This document shows, in pieces, positions 56,219-64,000 of a DNA stretch of 64,000 nucleotides. Under the pieces are notes generated by a model. The model was not told the DNA's origin, did no database searches, and worked only from the letters and a program-made list of their open reading frames with translations. The stretch is from Porphyrobacter sp. HT-58-2 (GTDB lineage Bacteria; Pseudomonadota; Alphaproteobacteria; Sphingomonadales; Sphingomonadaceae), in assembly GCF_002952215.1 (NCBI RefSeq), contig NZ_CP022600.1:2790001-2854000 (forward strand). The letters run 5' to 3'. Each line of letters starts with the position of its first letter. The stretch's first letter is position 1. The position numbers and the translations under genes are program-made.

Positions 56219-57589
56219 TCACCCCTTCTTCTCCGCCGCCTTTTTCTTCTTCATCGTGTCGTGGAAGCGATCGGCCCAGCCCGGTTTCATCAGCTGCTCG
56301 GCGCGGACCATGCGCAGCTCTCCGGGGGCAACGTCTCGGCTGACAGTCGATCCGGCCGCCACAATCGCATCCGCGCCGATGGTAACGGGCGCAACCAGCG
56401 CGGAGTTGGAGCCGATGAAGGCGCGTTCACCGATGGTGGTACGGTACTTGAAATAGCCGTCGTAATTGCAGGTGATGGTCCCTGCTCCAATATTCGCGCC
56501 TGCGCCGATGGTGGCATCGCCGAGATAGGTGAGGTGGCTGGCCTTGGCGCCTGCATGCAGCACCGCGTTCTTCACCTCGACGAAGTTGCCGATGAAGCTG
56601 CCCTCCTCCAGCACCGTGCCGGGGCGCAGGCGGGCAAACGGCCCGACCTTCACGCCGCTCGCCAGCGAGGCGCCCTCGATGTGGCTGTTGGCGCGGATCA
56701 GGACGTTGTCGGCGACCTTTACGCCGGGGCCGAAGAAGACATTGGGCTCGATGGTGACATCACGGCCCACCATCGTGTCATGGGAGAAGAACACCGTGTC
56801 GGGCGCGATAAGGGTTGCGCCTTCGTCCATCGCCCGAAGGCGGCGGGCGGCCTGCCAGCGCGCCTCAGCCCCGGCGAGTTCGGCGCGGCTGTTGATCCCG
56901 GCCACTTCGTCGGGACTGTCGGCGACGATCACCGCGCAAGGACGACCATCGGCAATCGCGATGTTGACGATGTCGGGCAGGTAATACTCACCCTGCGCAT
57001 TATCATTCCCGACCCGCGCCAGCAGCGCGAACAGATCCGCCGCGCGCGCCGCCAGCAGGCCTGAATTGCACAGATGGCACGCGCGCTCGCCCTCGTCCGC
57101 GTCCTTGTATTCGACCATCTTGAGGATCGTGCCCGCATCATCCGCAATCACCCGGCCATAGGCTAGCGGGTCTTCCGGCTCGAAGCCCAGCACCACCACG
57201 GCGGGCGCATCCGCGGCGTGCAGCCGTTCGAGCATGGCGCGCATCGTGCCCGCCTTCACGAAGGGCACATCGCCATAGAGCACCAGCACGTCGCCGCCGA
57301 ACCCCGCCAGCGCAGCCTCGGCCTGCTGCACCGCATGGCCGGTGCCGAGCTGCGGCTCCTGCAGACAGGTGACCGCCCGCGCCCCCACCGCCGCCTCGAT
57401 CTGTTCGCGCCCCGCGCCCACGACCACCGCAGTCCGCTCCGGCCCAAGCTCGGCGACGCTCGCCATCAGGTGTTCGAGCATCGGGTGGCCCGCTACCTTG
57501 TGGAGCACCTTGTGGGTGTCGCTCTTCATGCGGGTGCCCTTGCCCGCGGCAAGGATAATGGCGGCAAAGGGAGAGGTGGTGTCAGTCAT
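56219..57589 (-). CDS. glmU: Bifunctional GlmU (UDP-GlcNAc synthesis)
   Basis: GlmU acetylates glucosamine-1-phosphate and then couples it to UMP, giving UDP-GlcNAc for peptidoglycan and lipopolysaccharide. The 456-residue protein has the pyrophosphorylase motif AAIILAAGKGTRMKSD and a C-terminal left-handed beta helix of hexapeptide repeats (VTIEPNVFFGPGVKVADNVL and onward). The acetyltransferase site includes GAKASHLTYLGDATIGAG. Start ATG at 57589, divergent from gph. Confidence 0.97.
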   Translation of the reverse strand: MTDTTSPFAAIILAAGKGTRMKSDTHKVLHKVAGHPMLEHLMASVAELGPERTAVVVGAGREQIEAAVGARAVTCLQEPQLGTGHAVQQAEAALAGFGGDVLVLYGDVPFVKAGTMRAMLERLHAADAPAVVVLGFEPEDPLAYGRVIADDAGTILKMVEYKDADEGERACHLCNSGLLAARAADLFALLARVGNDNAQGEYYLPDIVNIAIADGRPCAVIVADSPDEVAGINSRAELAGAEARWQAARRLRAMDEGATLIAPDTVFFSHDTMVGRDVTIEPNVFFGPGVKVADNVLIRANSHIEGASLASGVKVGPFARLRPGTVLEEGSFIGNFVEVKNAVLHAGAKASHLTYLGDATIGAGANIGAGTITCNYDGYFKYRTTIGERAFIGSNSALVAPVTIGADAIVAAGSTVSRDVAPGELRMVRAEQLMKPGWADRFHDTMKKKKAAEKKG

Positions 57590-57664
57590 GAAAGCCCCTG
57601 TAAGCAAACGCGCGCCTGCCAGCAAATGCTTGCGATTTGAAGAAGCATCGGCCACCCGCGCCGC

Positions 57665-58360
57665 ATGACCATCATCCCCTTTGACGCGATCGGCTTCGAC
57701 CTCGACGGCACCCTGCTTGATACTTTCCGCGATCTCGGCGCGGCGGTGAACCATGCGCTGGTGCTGGGCGGCTTTCAGGCGGTGTCGGTCGAGACGTCAA
57801 AAGACCTGATCGGTGGCGGCGCCAAGATCATGCTCGCCCGCGCGATCGAGGCGCAGGGCGGCGTCGACGAGGCGGAGTTCAAGCGGCTCTACAAGGCGAT
57901 GCTGGCCTTCTACGAGCAGAACAACGCGGTTCACACCGTGCCCTATCCCGGCGCACGCAAAGTGCTGGCGGAGCTGGCCTCGCAGGGCGTCAGGATGGTG
58001 GTGGTCACCAACAAGTTCGAAGCCTTCGCCCGCTCGGTGCTGACCCAGCTCGATCTGATCGGTGCCTTCGAAACGGTGATCGGCGGCGACACCATGGGCA
58101 AAGGCGAAGACGGCCAGTTTCTCGCCAAGCCCCACCCCGCCCCCGTCCTCAAGGCGCGCGAGGTGACAGGAGCGGGACGTTTCGTGTTCATCGGCGATTC
58201 GACCTATGATGTGCGCGCAGCCAAGGCAGCAGGCGTACCGGTAATCGCGGCAGCCTATGGCTATTGCGATAAACCGCCGCACGATCTGGGCGCAGACGCG
58301 GTGATCGATTCGTTTGAGGGGCTGATTCCCGTATTGCACGCCCTCGCGCCCGCCACCTGA
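57665..58360 (+). CDS. gph: HAD-family phosphatase (phosphoglycolate phosphatase-like)
   Basis: A 231-residue haloacid dehalogenase-like phosphatase. Motif I DLDGTLLDT (nucleophile Asp) is near residue 12, motif II is the Thr in VVVTNKFEAFA, the Lys motif is in AKPHPAPVL, and motif IV is FIGDSTYDVRAAKAAG. This fits phosphoglycolate phosphatase, which clears 2-phosphoglycolate from DNA repair, but other HAD substrates are possible. Start overlaps no other gene; the divergent glmU start is 75 bp away. Confidence 0.87.
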   Translation: MTIIPFDAIGFDLDGTLLDTFRDLGAAVNHALVLGGFQAVSVETSKDLIGGGAKIMLARAIEAQGGVDEAEFKRLYKAMLAFYEQNNAVHTVPYPGARKVLAELASQGVRMVVVTNKFEAFARSVLTQLDLIGAFETVIGGDTMGKGEDGQFLAKPHPAPVLKAREVTGAGRFVFIGDSTYDVRAAKAAGVPVIAAAYGYCDKPPHDLGADAVIDSFEGLIPVLHALAPAT

Positions 58361-58488
58361 CCCTACGGCACAGCCTCCTGTCAGTTCGGCTGTTGCAAGG
58401 GGCGCGCGAAAGTGCCACGCAGCGGCCCGCAATTCGGTTTACGCGGGCGTAAAGCACGCCCGTCTCACATCCACAGGAGAGAGACATC

Positions 58489-59418
58489 ATGACCATCAGC
58501 TTCAAGGATAAGGTCGCCATCGTCACCGGCGCAGGCGGCGGGCTCGGCAAGGCCTATGCACTCGAACTCGCCCGGCGCGGCGCGAAGGTCGTCGTCAATG
58601 ACCTCGGCGGTTCACGCGATGGCACCGGCACCTCGGACGCGGCGGCGCAGGTCGTGGCGGAAATCGAGGCGATGGGCGGCGAGGCGATGGCCAACGGCGC
58701 CAGCGTCACCGAATTCGAGCAGATGGAAAAGATGATCACCGACGCCAAGCAGAAGTGGGGCGGCGTGCATGTGCTGATCAACAATGCCGGCGTGCTGCGC
58801 GACAAGACCTTCGCCAAGATGGAGCCGGCCGACTTCGAATTCGTCGTCAAGGTGCACCTCACCGGTTCGGCCTTCGCCACCAAGGCCGCTTGGGAAACCA
58901 TGCGCGAACAGGGCTATGGCCGCATCCTCATGACCGCGTCCTCGACCGGCCTGTTCGGGAACTTCGGCCAGGCGAACTATGGCGCGGCGAAGCTGGGTCT
59001 GGCGGGTCTGACCAAGACGCTGGCGCTGGAAGGCGCGAAGTACAACGTGCGCGTCAACACCCTCTCGCCGGTCGCGGGCACCCGCATGACCGAAGACCTC
59101 TTCCCTGAAGAAGCCTTCAAGCTGTTCGCGCCCGAGAACGTCGTGCCTGCTGCGCTGTTCCTCGTCAGTGAAGATGCACCCACCAACGCCATCGTTGGCG
59201 CGGGTGCGGGCGGCTATCACTCCTCGTGGACGGTGATGAACGATGCCGTGTGGCTGCCCGAAGGCGAGCGCACTCTCGAAGGCTTCGCCGCGCGCTGGGA
59301 GGAGATCAATTCCTTCACCAACCTCATCGCCCCGCAGTCGGGCAGCGAGCAATCGGCGAACATCCTCAAGGCGATGCAGAAGGTCACCGGCACCGGCCCG
59401 TCGAGCGCGCGCGGGTAA
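58489..59418 (+). CDS. SDR oxidoreductase, 3-hydroxyacyl-CoA dehydrogenase-like
   Basis: A 309-residue short-chain dehydrogenase. The cofactor motif is [20 protein letters not shown], the catalytic Ser region [13 protein letters not shown] and YGAAK (Tyr-x3-Lys) are present. The sequence resembles the dehydrogenase domain of peroxisomal multifunctional enzyme type 2, which acts on 3-hydroxyacyl-CoA. It may therefore take part in fatty-acid oxidation. A hairpin (58444-58450/58456-58462) lies in its leader and a good ribosome-binding site (AGGAGAG) is before the ATG. Confidence 0.88.
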   Translation: MTISFKDKVAIVTGAGGGLGKAYALELARRGAKVVVNDLGGSRDGTGTSDAAAQVVAEIEAMGGEAMANGASVTEFEQMEKMITDAKQKWGGVHVLINNAGVLRDKTFAKMEPADFEFVVKVHLTGSAFATKAAWETMREQGYGRILMTASSTGLFGNFGQANYGAAKLGLAGLTKTLALEGAKYNVRVNTLSPVAGTRMTEDLFPEEAFKLFAPENVVPAALFLVSEDAPTNAIVGAGAGGYHSSWTVMNDAVWLPEGERTLEGFAARWEEINSFTNLIAPQSGSEQSANILKAMQKVTGTGPSSARG

Positions 59419-59514
59419 GCTTCAAGCCGCCAAAATCTCTTGAAATGCCAACGCCCTCGTGCACAAATGCGCGGGGGCGTTTGCTATTGTGCGGCGCCCG
59501 AACAGGGGTCGTTC

Positions 59515-60156
59515 ATGGAGTCAGAGGGAATTGACGTCGGGATCGGCGTGTTACGTCAGCGCGAGCGGATTGCGGTTTTCGCGATGTATGCGGTGATGGC
59601 CATCTCGGCACTCACCGTAGTGTTCGAAGTGATGGAGATCGCCGGCATTGTCGATCTGGTGCAGGAACCGGACACCCCGATGGCGCTGGTCTACATAGGG
59701 GTGCTGCTGATCAACTTCGTGATCTATATCGGCGCTGTGATTGCAGTCGCCATGTGGATCCACCGTGGTCACCGCAATCTGCACGAGGCCGGGATACCCG
59801 ACCTCAAATTCTCTCCCGGCTGGGCCGTCGGCTGGTACTTCGTGCCCATCGCTTTCCTGTTCATGCCGTTTCAGGCGATGCGCGAATTGTGGACCGTGAG
59901 CCATAACAGCTCTGACAGCTTCAGCGCGTCCGCGCCGGGCAATCTCGGCATGTGGTGGGCGTTCTGGATCATCGGCAACATCCTCGGCAACGTCAGCTTT
60001 CGCACAAGCGACATGGGCGACGGGAGTGTTGGGCTGATCACGGGTCTTGGATCGAGCGTCTGCACTATCGTTGCCGCATGGCTGCTGATGAAGATCATGC
60101 AGGAGATTACGGCAGCGCAAACAGACGGGATCGGCGTGGCGCAGGTTTTCGAATAG
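59515..60156 (+). CDS. DUF4328 membrane protein
   Basis: A 213-residue protein with about four membrane helices. The DUF4328 signature is clear: WIHRGHRNLHEAGIPDLKFS, then PGWAVGWYFVPIAFLFMPFQ and AMRELWTVS. Function unknown. It begins at the ATG at 59515; the open extension to 59440 has no features. Convergent with the DUF2794 gene. Confidence 0.82.
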   Translation: MESEGIDVGIGVLRQRERIAVFAMYAVMAISALTVVFEVMEIAGIVDLVQEPDTPMALVYIGVLLINFVIYIGAVIAVAMWIHRGHRNLHEAGIPDLKFSPGWAVGWYFVPIAFLFMPFQAMRELWTVSHNSSDSFSASAPGNLGMWWAFWIIGNILGNVSFRTSDMGDGSVGLITGLGSSVCTIVAAWLLMKIMQEITAAQTDGIGVAQVFE

Positions 60157-60165
60157 GCCCGCGGC

Positions 60166-60522
60166 TTAGTCCTCCACCGCCTTCAGCAGCCGCCGCTCCA
60201 CCGGCGCGAGGACGTTCGCGAGGTCATGCCCGCGCTTCAGCACCTGTCCGTGTTCGCCGAAAAGCGTCCACATCCCCTGCTTGCCGCGCAGTGCCGGGCG
60301 TTTTTCCACCCGCGCCTGAGGGCGCTCGGCCGCGCGACGGAAGGCGGCGAAGGTCGCAGCCTGCCGGGTGAAGTCCATCGCGTAATCGCGCCATTCACCC
60401 GCCGCGACCATTCGCCCGTACAGATCGAGGATACGCATCAGTTCCGCGCGCTCGAAGCCAACCTGATCCGCAGCCCTGCCGGGAAAGGGAACAATCTGCC
60501 CGGCACTGCCCGTCTGCTGCAT
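60166..60522 (-). CDS. DUF2794 protein
   Basis: A 118-residue soluble protein matching the alphaproteobacterial DUF2794 family: FERAELMRILDLYGRMVAAG, EWRDYAMDFTRQAATFAAFR, RRAAERPQARVEKRP and KQGMWTLFGEHGQVLKRGHD. Function unknown. It lies 6 bp downstream of the serine acetyltransferase gene, in the same orientation. Confidence 0.85.
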   Translation of the reverse strand: MQQTGSAGQIVPFPGRAADQVGFERAELMRILDLYGRMVAAGEWRDYAMDFTRQAATFAAFRRAAERPQARVEKRPALRGKQGMWTLFGEHGQVLKRGHDLANVLAPVERRLLKAVED

Positions 60523-60528
60523 CCCGGA

Positions 60529-61266
60529 TCAGTCCTTGGTGCCGCTTTTGCGGACCCGTACCGGCTGCGCCGGTGGCAGGCTGTCGCGCTCGGCCAGCAG
60601 CACCTTCATCGCCGCCATCTCCTCGCGCATGGCGGCGATTTCGGATTCGAGCTTTTCCACGCAGTCGCGGCGCGGGCGGCCATCCTCGTCGCAAGGGGGG
60701 TCATCGCAGGGCGTACCATAGGGGATGAATTCGCGAATCCAATCCTCTGCGGGAACCAGCGTGGAGCGGGCCTTGATCCCGATCATCGTCGCTCCGGCAG
60801 GCACGTCATCGGTGACAACCGCATTGGCGCCCACGCGCGCTCGCTCGCCCACGACAATTGGCCCGATGATTTGCGCGCCCGAACCGATGATGACATTGTC
60901 CTTGATCGTCGGGTGACGCTTGCCCCCCTTGCCATTCGCAGGGTTCGTGCCGCCGAGCGTGACGCATTGATAGATCGTGACATTGTCGCCGATCTCCGCC
61001 GTCTCGCCGATCACGGTGAAGCCGTGATCGATGAAGAAGTTCTTCCCGATGGTCGCGCCGGGATGAATGTCGATCGCCGTCAGCAATCGCGAGAAATGAT
61101 TGACGAACCGTGCGAGGAAATAGAGCCGCGCCTCGAACAGCCAGTGAGCAATGCGGTGCAGGCCCAGCGCCAGCACGCCGGGATAGAGCAATATCTCCCA
61201 GCGCGAACGCGGCGCGGGGTCGCGGGCGCGCACTGAGTCTAGGTAAGAAATCAGCCGGTCAAACAT
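60529..61266 (-). CDS. cysE: Serine O-acetyltransferase
   Basis: A 245-residue enzyme that acetylates serine, the first step of cysteine synthesis. A left-handed beta helix of hexapeptide repeats follows an N-terminal helical region, with the catalytic His in IDIHPGATIGKNFFIDHG and the typical TIYQCVTLGGTNPANGKGGK and RHPTIKDNVIIGSGAQIIGP. A Cys-rich tail (PCDDPPCDEDGRPRRDC) and a Glu/Met coiled coil extend the C-terminus. It is of the shorter EpsC/SrpH-like form. Confidence 0.92.
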   Translation of the reverse strand: MFDRLISYLDSVRARDPAPRSRWEILLYPGVLALGLHRIAHWLFEARLYFLARFVNHFSRLLTAIDIHPGATIGKNFFIDHGFTVIGETAEIGDNVTIYQCVTLGGTNPANGKGGKRHPTIKDNVIIGSGAQIIGPIVVGERARVGANAVVTDDVPAGATMIGIKARSTLVPAEDWIREFIPYGTPCDDPPCDEDGRPRRDCVEKLESEIAAMREEMAAMKVLLAERDSLPPAQPVRVRKSGTKD

Positions 61267-61314
61267 CGCCCCTCACACTTCCCACCAAAGCCCTGCCAAT
61301 GCAATCCGCACGGC

Positions 61315-61965
61315 CTATAGCAGGCGCTGCTGCTCCGGCCCGTGTAGAGCTTCGAGCGCTGCACGCCATACAGACATGGTGGCCGGGCTCTGGCGTTCAA
61401 GGGATATCCGATCAATCGCGGCCACCAACGCCTCGATCGCGGCAAAGCTGCGTGTCGTGCGCGGGACGAGATAATCCGTCGCCCCGTCGGGGAGGGAAAG
61501 CCCGCGCGCTTCGGCATGGGCGTGGATCAACTCGGCCGCCATGGCATCATCCGGCGCGCCAATCGCCAGTTGCAGCGAGCCGCCGATGCGCGAGGCAAGA
61601 TCGGGCAAGTCGATCCGCCAGCCGTCATGGTCCTCGTCCGCATTGGCGATGAGCAGCAACGCACCGCCTTCGCGCGTCCCGCCCTGCTGGACGGCGTTCC
61701 AGCGATGGAAAAGCTCAGTCTCGACGCGCGTCTCGGCATCGTCGATGATCTCCACTGCCGCACCATGGAGCCCCTGCGCCCAGCGCCCCAGCAGGCTCTT
61801 GCCCGAACGCGGTGGCCCGCTCAGCACCGCTACGTGGAACGGCCAGCGTTCCGGGTGCTGCAACGCCTCGATCACCGCCGCATTGGCATCCCCCACGACA
61901 ATGCGCTTCGCTCCGGCAGGGACACGCGCGGCCAGTGGCAGGGCGATCTGGGAGGGCGCGCTCAT
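61315..61965 (-). CDS. hdaA: HdaA-like DnaA regulator
   Basis: A 216-residue AAA+-like protein resembling the DnaA-related regulator HdaA/Hda, which with the beta clamp promotes ATP hydrolysis by DnaA and prevents re-initiation. The N-terminal clamp-binding motif QIALPL follows the start (MSAPSQIALPL), and the Walker A is GPPRSGKSLL. LLLIANADEDHDGW sits where Walker B falls. The start at 61965 was preferred because an open extension to 62070 lies inside the upstream gene. Confidence 0.82.
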   Translation of the reverse strand: MSAPSQIALPLAARVPAGAKRIVVGDANAAVIEALQHPERWPFHVAVLSGPPRSGKSLLGRWAQGLHGAAVEIIDDAETRVETELFHRWNAVQQGGTREGGALLLIANADEDHDGWRIDLPDLASRIGGSLQLAIGAPDDAMAAELIHAHAEARGLSLPDGATDYLVPRTTRSFAAIEALVAAIDRISLERQSPATMSVWRAALEALHGPEQQRLL

Positions 61966-61978
61966 GCAGAAGGCGCCT

Positions 61979-63271
61979 TCAGCGGCTGATGGCGAGCGCG
62001 CTTGCTCCGCGCCGCACTGTGAACCCGCGCGCTTCGAGTGCGGCGGCGAGTTCTTCGAGCGATCCGGCAAAGCTTACGCTCATCACCGATGTGCCGCCGA
62101 TCGCGGTGCTGGTAACGCCCACGCCGCGCACGCCGCCGGTGCCGCGCACTGCGCCCAGCGCCGCATCGAAGGCCCCGGCATCCGATGTGGCGAACTGTAC
62201 GGTGATGCTGCGTACCGGCACCTCGCCTGGCTCCACCCCGGTCACTGGCTGCGCTTCGATCCGCGGCACGCCCAGCCCAGCGGCAGCGGCCGCTGCGGCG
62301 GCTTCGCGCTCCTTTGCGGCGCGTCCGATCTCGATCAGACGCTGGATCGCAGGGTCGATCTCACCCGCTGTGCCCATCCGCAACGTCGGATCGGGACGCA
62401 GCTTTCCCTCGGCAAGAGCGGCAGTGAAGATCGTGTCCATCCGCTCGACCGCCTGCGCAAGCATCACGGGGACACCTTCGGGATTGTCAGCCTTTAGCGT
62501 GAAGGTTTCGAGCGGCCGACTGTCCGGGCCATAACGCGCAGTGAAGGTGCCGCTCACCGGCCCGCCGGGGAACTGGTGATCGAGCCGCGCGAAGGCCATC
62601 AGCACATCGGTCGCGCCATATTGGTCAAGGGTCGAGCGCCACCATGCGCGGCTACGGCGGCCCGCCTGCCCGAAATTGACCAGCAGCGAATCGCCCCCTG
62701 CCCCGCTGAGGCGCACGTAATCGATGCGGCTGGTGCCGGGGTTGAATTCGGCCCAGGCGCGCTGCCATGGATTGCGCTGTTCGAAGGTGATGTAAGCACC
62801 GCCGCTTTCCATCACCGGGATCACCAGCAGCGGGGCAGAACGCGTCTGCTGCGCTGCGCCGCCGAGATAGGCACCGGCGCGCTGCCGGTCGAAGATCACG
62901 CCCAGCGTGGCGATATAGCGCCTGGGGCCGAGCTGTTCGCGCTCGATCACCACGGCCGAAACGAGACCTTCAAGCTGGCTGTCGGAGATCTTGGGGCCTT
63001 TCAGCTTCTCCCACGCCTTGCGCTGTGCCTCGCGCCAGCCAGTCAGTCGCGCGTCCTCGGCATTCTTGCCCGAAACATCGACGCTGATGCCCCTGACCTC
63101 GATATCGGCGCTGGCGGCTGTCGGCGCGATCCCGCGCTCGCCCGATACCTGCGCCACCAGCGCATAGCCACCGCCAAGCAGCGCCACCGCCAGCGCGGCT
63201 CCGCCAATCCAGCGCCGCAGGGGCTGGGAGGCTGCGGCACCGGGGCCGGAAAGGGAAAGCGATGCGCTCAT
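61979..63271 (-). CDS. Membrane-anchored hypothetical protein (DUF2066-like?)
   Basis: A 430-residue protein with an N-terminal membrane anchor or signal ([20 protein letters not shown]). The mature N-terminal part, [20 protein letters not shown], then [11 protein letters not shown], resembles the start of DUF2066-type envelope proteins; I am not certain of the family. The C-terminal 90 residues ([20 protein letters not shown] and onward) form a repeat-like alpha/beta domain. It is 13 bp upstream of hdaA and divergent from purM. Confidence 0.68.
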   Translation of the reverse strand: MSASLSLSGPGAAASQPLRRWIGGAALAVALLGGGYALVAQVSGERGIAPTAASADIEVRGISVDVSGKNAEDARLTGWREAQRKAWEKLKGPKISDSQLEGLVSAVVIEREQLGPRRYIATLGVIFDRQRAGAYLGGAAQQTRSAPLLVIPVMESGGAYITFEQRNPWQRAWAEFNPGTSRIDYVRLSGAGGDSLLVNFGQAGRRSRAWWRSTLDQYGATDVLMAFARLDHQFPGGPVSGTFTARYGPDSRPLETFTLKADNPEGVPVMLAQAVERMDTIFTAALAEGKLRPDPTLRMGTAGEIDPAIQRLIEIGRAAKEREAAAAAAAAGLGVPRIEAQPVTGVEPGEVPVRSITVQFATSDAGAFDAALGAVRGTGGVRGVGVTSTAIGGTSVMSVSFAGSLEELAAALEARGFTVRRGASALAISR

Positions 63272-63339
63272 GGGGAAACGCCACGTCCTTTGCCCAATGG
63301 CGACTGGAATTCCAAGCGGGAAAGGCTATGGCGGCGTGC

Positions 63340-64000
63340 ATGACGATCAAGAACTCGCCCTACACCTATGCCGATGCCGGCGTTTCGATCGACGCGGGCA
63401 ATGCCCTCGTAAAAGCCATCGCTCCGCTGGCCAAGGCAACCGCGCGCCCCGGAGCGACCAGCGATCTGGGCGGGTTCGGCGGGTTCTTCGACCCTAAGGC
63501 AGCCGGTTACACCGATCCCTTGCTGGTCGCGGCCAATGACGGGGTCGGCACCAAGCTCAAGCTCGCGATCGAACATGACCGGCATGACAGTGTCGGCATT
63601 GATCTGGTCGCGATGTGCGTCAATGATCTCATTGTGCAAGGCGCAGAACCGCTGTTCTTCCTCGACTATTTCGCCACCGGGAAGCTCGAGAACGGGGTCG
63701 CGGAACGGGTGATTGCGGGAATCGCCGAGGGCTGCAAGATCGCCGGATGTGCGCTGATCGGGGGCGAGACGGCCGAGATGCCGGGCATGTATGCGCCCGG
63801 AGACTATGACCTCGCGGGCTTCTGCGTCGGCGCGGTGGAACGCGGCGAGCAGCTCACGGGCGACAAGGTTGCGCCCGGCGACGTGCTGCTGGGCCTCGCG
63901 TCGAGCGGCGTCCACTCCAACGGCTATTCGCTGGTGCGCCGCCTGGCGGCAGACAAGGGCTGGAAGATGAACCGCCCCGCCCTGTTCGATCAGGAGCAAC
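63340..64000 (+). CDS. purM: Phosphoribosylformylglycinamidine cyclo-ligase (3' partial)
   Basis: AIR synthetase of purine synthesis. The frame is open to the window end; 220 residues are seen ([20 protein letters not shown], then [70 protein letters not shown] and [17 protein letters not shown]). These include the family ATP-binding signatures. Start 63340; an in-frame ATG at 63328 would add four residues. Confidence 0.95.
   Translation, partial: MTIKNSPYTYADAGVSIDAGNALVKAIAPLAKATARPGATSDLGGFGGFFDPKAAGYTDPLLVAANDGVGTKLKLAIEHDRHDSVGIDLVAMCVNDLIVQGAEPLFFLDYFATGKLENGVAERVIAGIAEGCKIAGCALIGGETAEMPGMYAPGDYDLAGFCVGAVERGEQLTGDKVAPGDVLLGLASSGVHSNGYSLVRRLAADKGWKMNRPALFDQEQ

Overview
The window is GC-rich, densely packed chromosomal DNA from an alphaproteobacterium, most likely order Sphingomonadales and family Erythrobacteraceae (Erythrobacter/Porphyrobacter type). 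This is inferred from gene order and protein character: mutY-dciA-dsbA-smc, rpmF-plsX-fabH-ihfA-merR, transaldolase and priA not far upstream of atpHAGDC, a SciP-type DUF1153 protein, a DUF2794 protein, an HdaA-like protein, and a very large sphingomonad-style TonB-dependent receptor. No database search was possible.

Layout. 1-2.6 kb: end of a LuxR-type response regulator, a sterol-desaturase-family hydroxylase and a membrane protein translationally coupled to it. 2.6-6.3 kb: an AT-rich leader and a 1118-residue TonB-dependent receptor. 6.3-9.2 kb (minus): Tat-exported serine hydrolase, NudC and a FrnE-like DsbA protein, all with overlapping stops and starts. 9.4-16.3 kb: small membrane protein, mutY, dciA, two exported DsbA-like proteins and smc. 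16.3-19.5 kb (minus): rpmF, plsX, fabH, ihfA and a MerR regulator. 19.7-24.4 kb: MAPEG protein, metallo-hydrolase, then a small accessory region with an S24-type repressor, an inserted IS1595-family element and two small unknown genes. 24.5-28.8 kb: aldehyde dehydrogenase, acetolactate-synthase-like ThDP enzyme and 2-hydroxyacid dehydrogenase. 28.8-36.3 kb: cysS, nitroreductase, two exported proteins, a frame-broken cobT, transaldolase, DUF2490 and DUF4197 proteins. 36.4-43.9 kb: priA, an exported TPR-like protein, an Fe-S photolyase, a CPBP protease, a glutathione transferase and ogt. 44-47.5 kb: a single parS-like site, an exported unknown protein, a membrane serine protease and another exported unknown. 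47.7-52.4 kb: the F1 ATP synthase operon. 52.5-64 kb: prolyl oligopeptidase, sciP, an HNH protein, an exported unknown, glmU, gph, an SDR, DUF4328 and DUF2794 proteins, serine acetyltransferase, an HdaA-like protein, an exported unknown, and the start of purM.

Most of the window is ordinary core genome: replication and segregation, fatty-acid synthesis, ATP synthesis and cell-wall precursor synthesis. The two most unusual places are structural. The first is a complete 1718-bp IS1595-family element with 25-bp terminal inverted repeats and an 8-bp target duplication. It carries a membrane/coiled-coil passenger gene and sits inside the operator region of an S24 repressor. The second is a 74-bp insertion made of a duplicated 30-mer plus 44 bp, which knocks cobT out of frame. 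The single parS-like site between ogt and an unknown exported protein also stands out. No tRNA, rRNA or CRISPR array was recognised.
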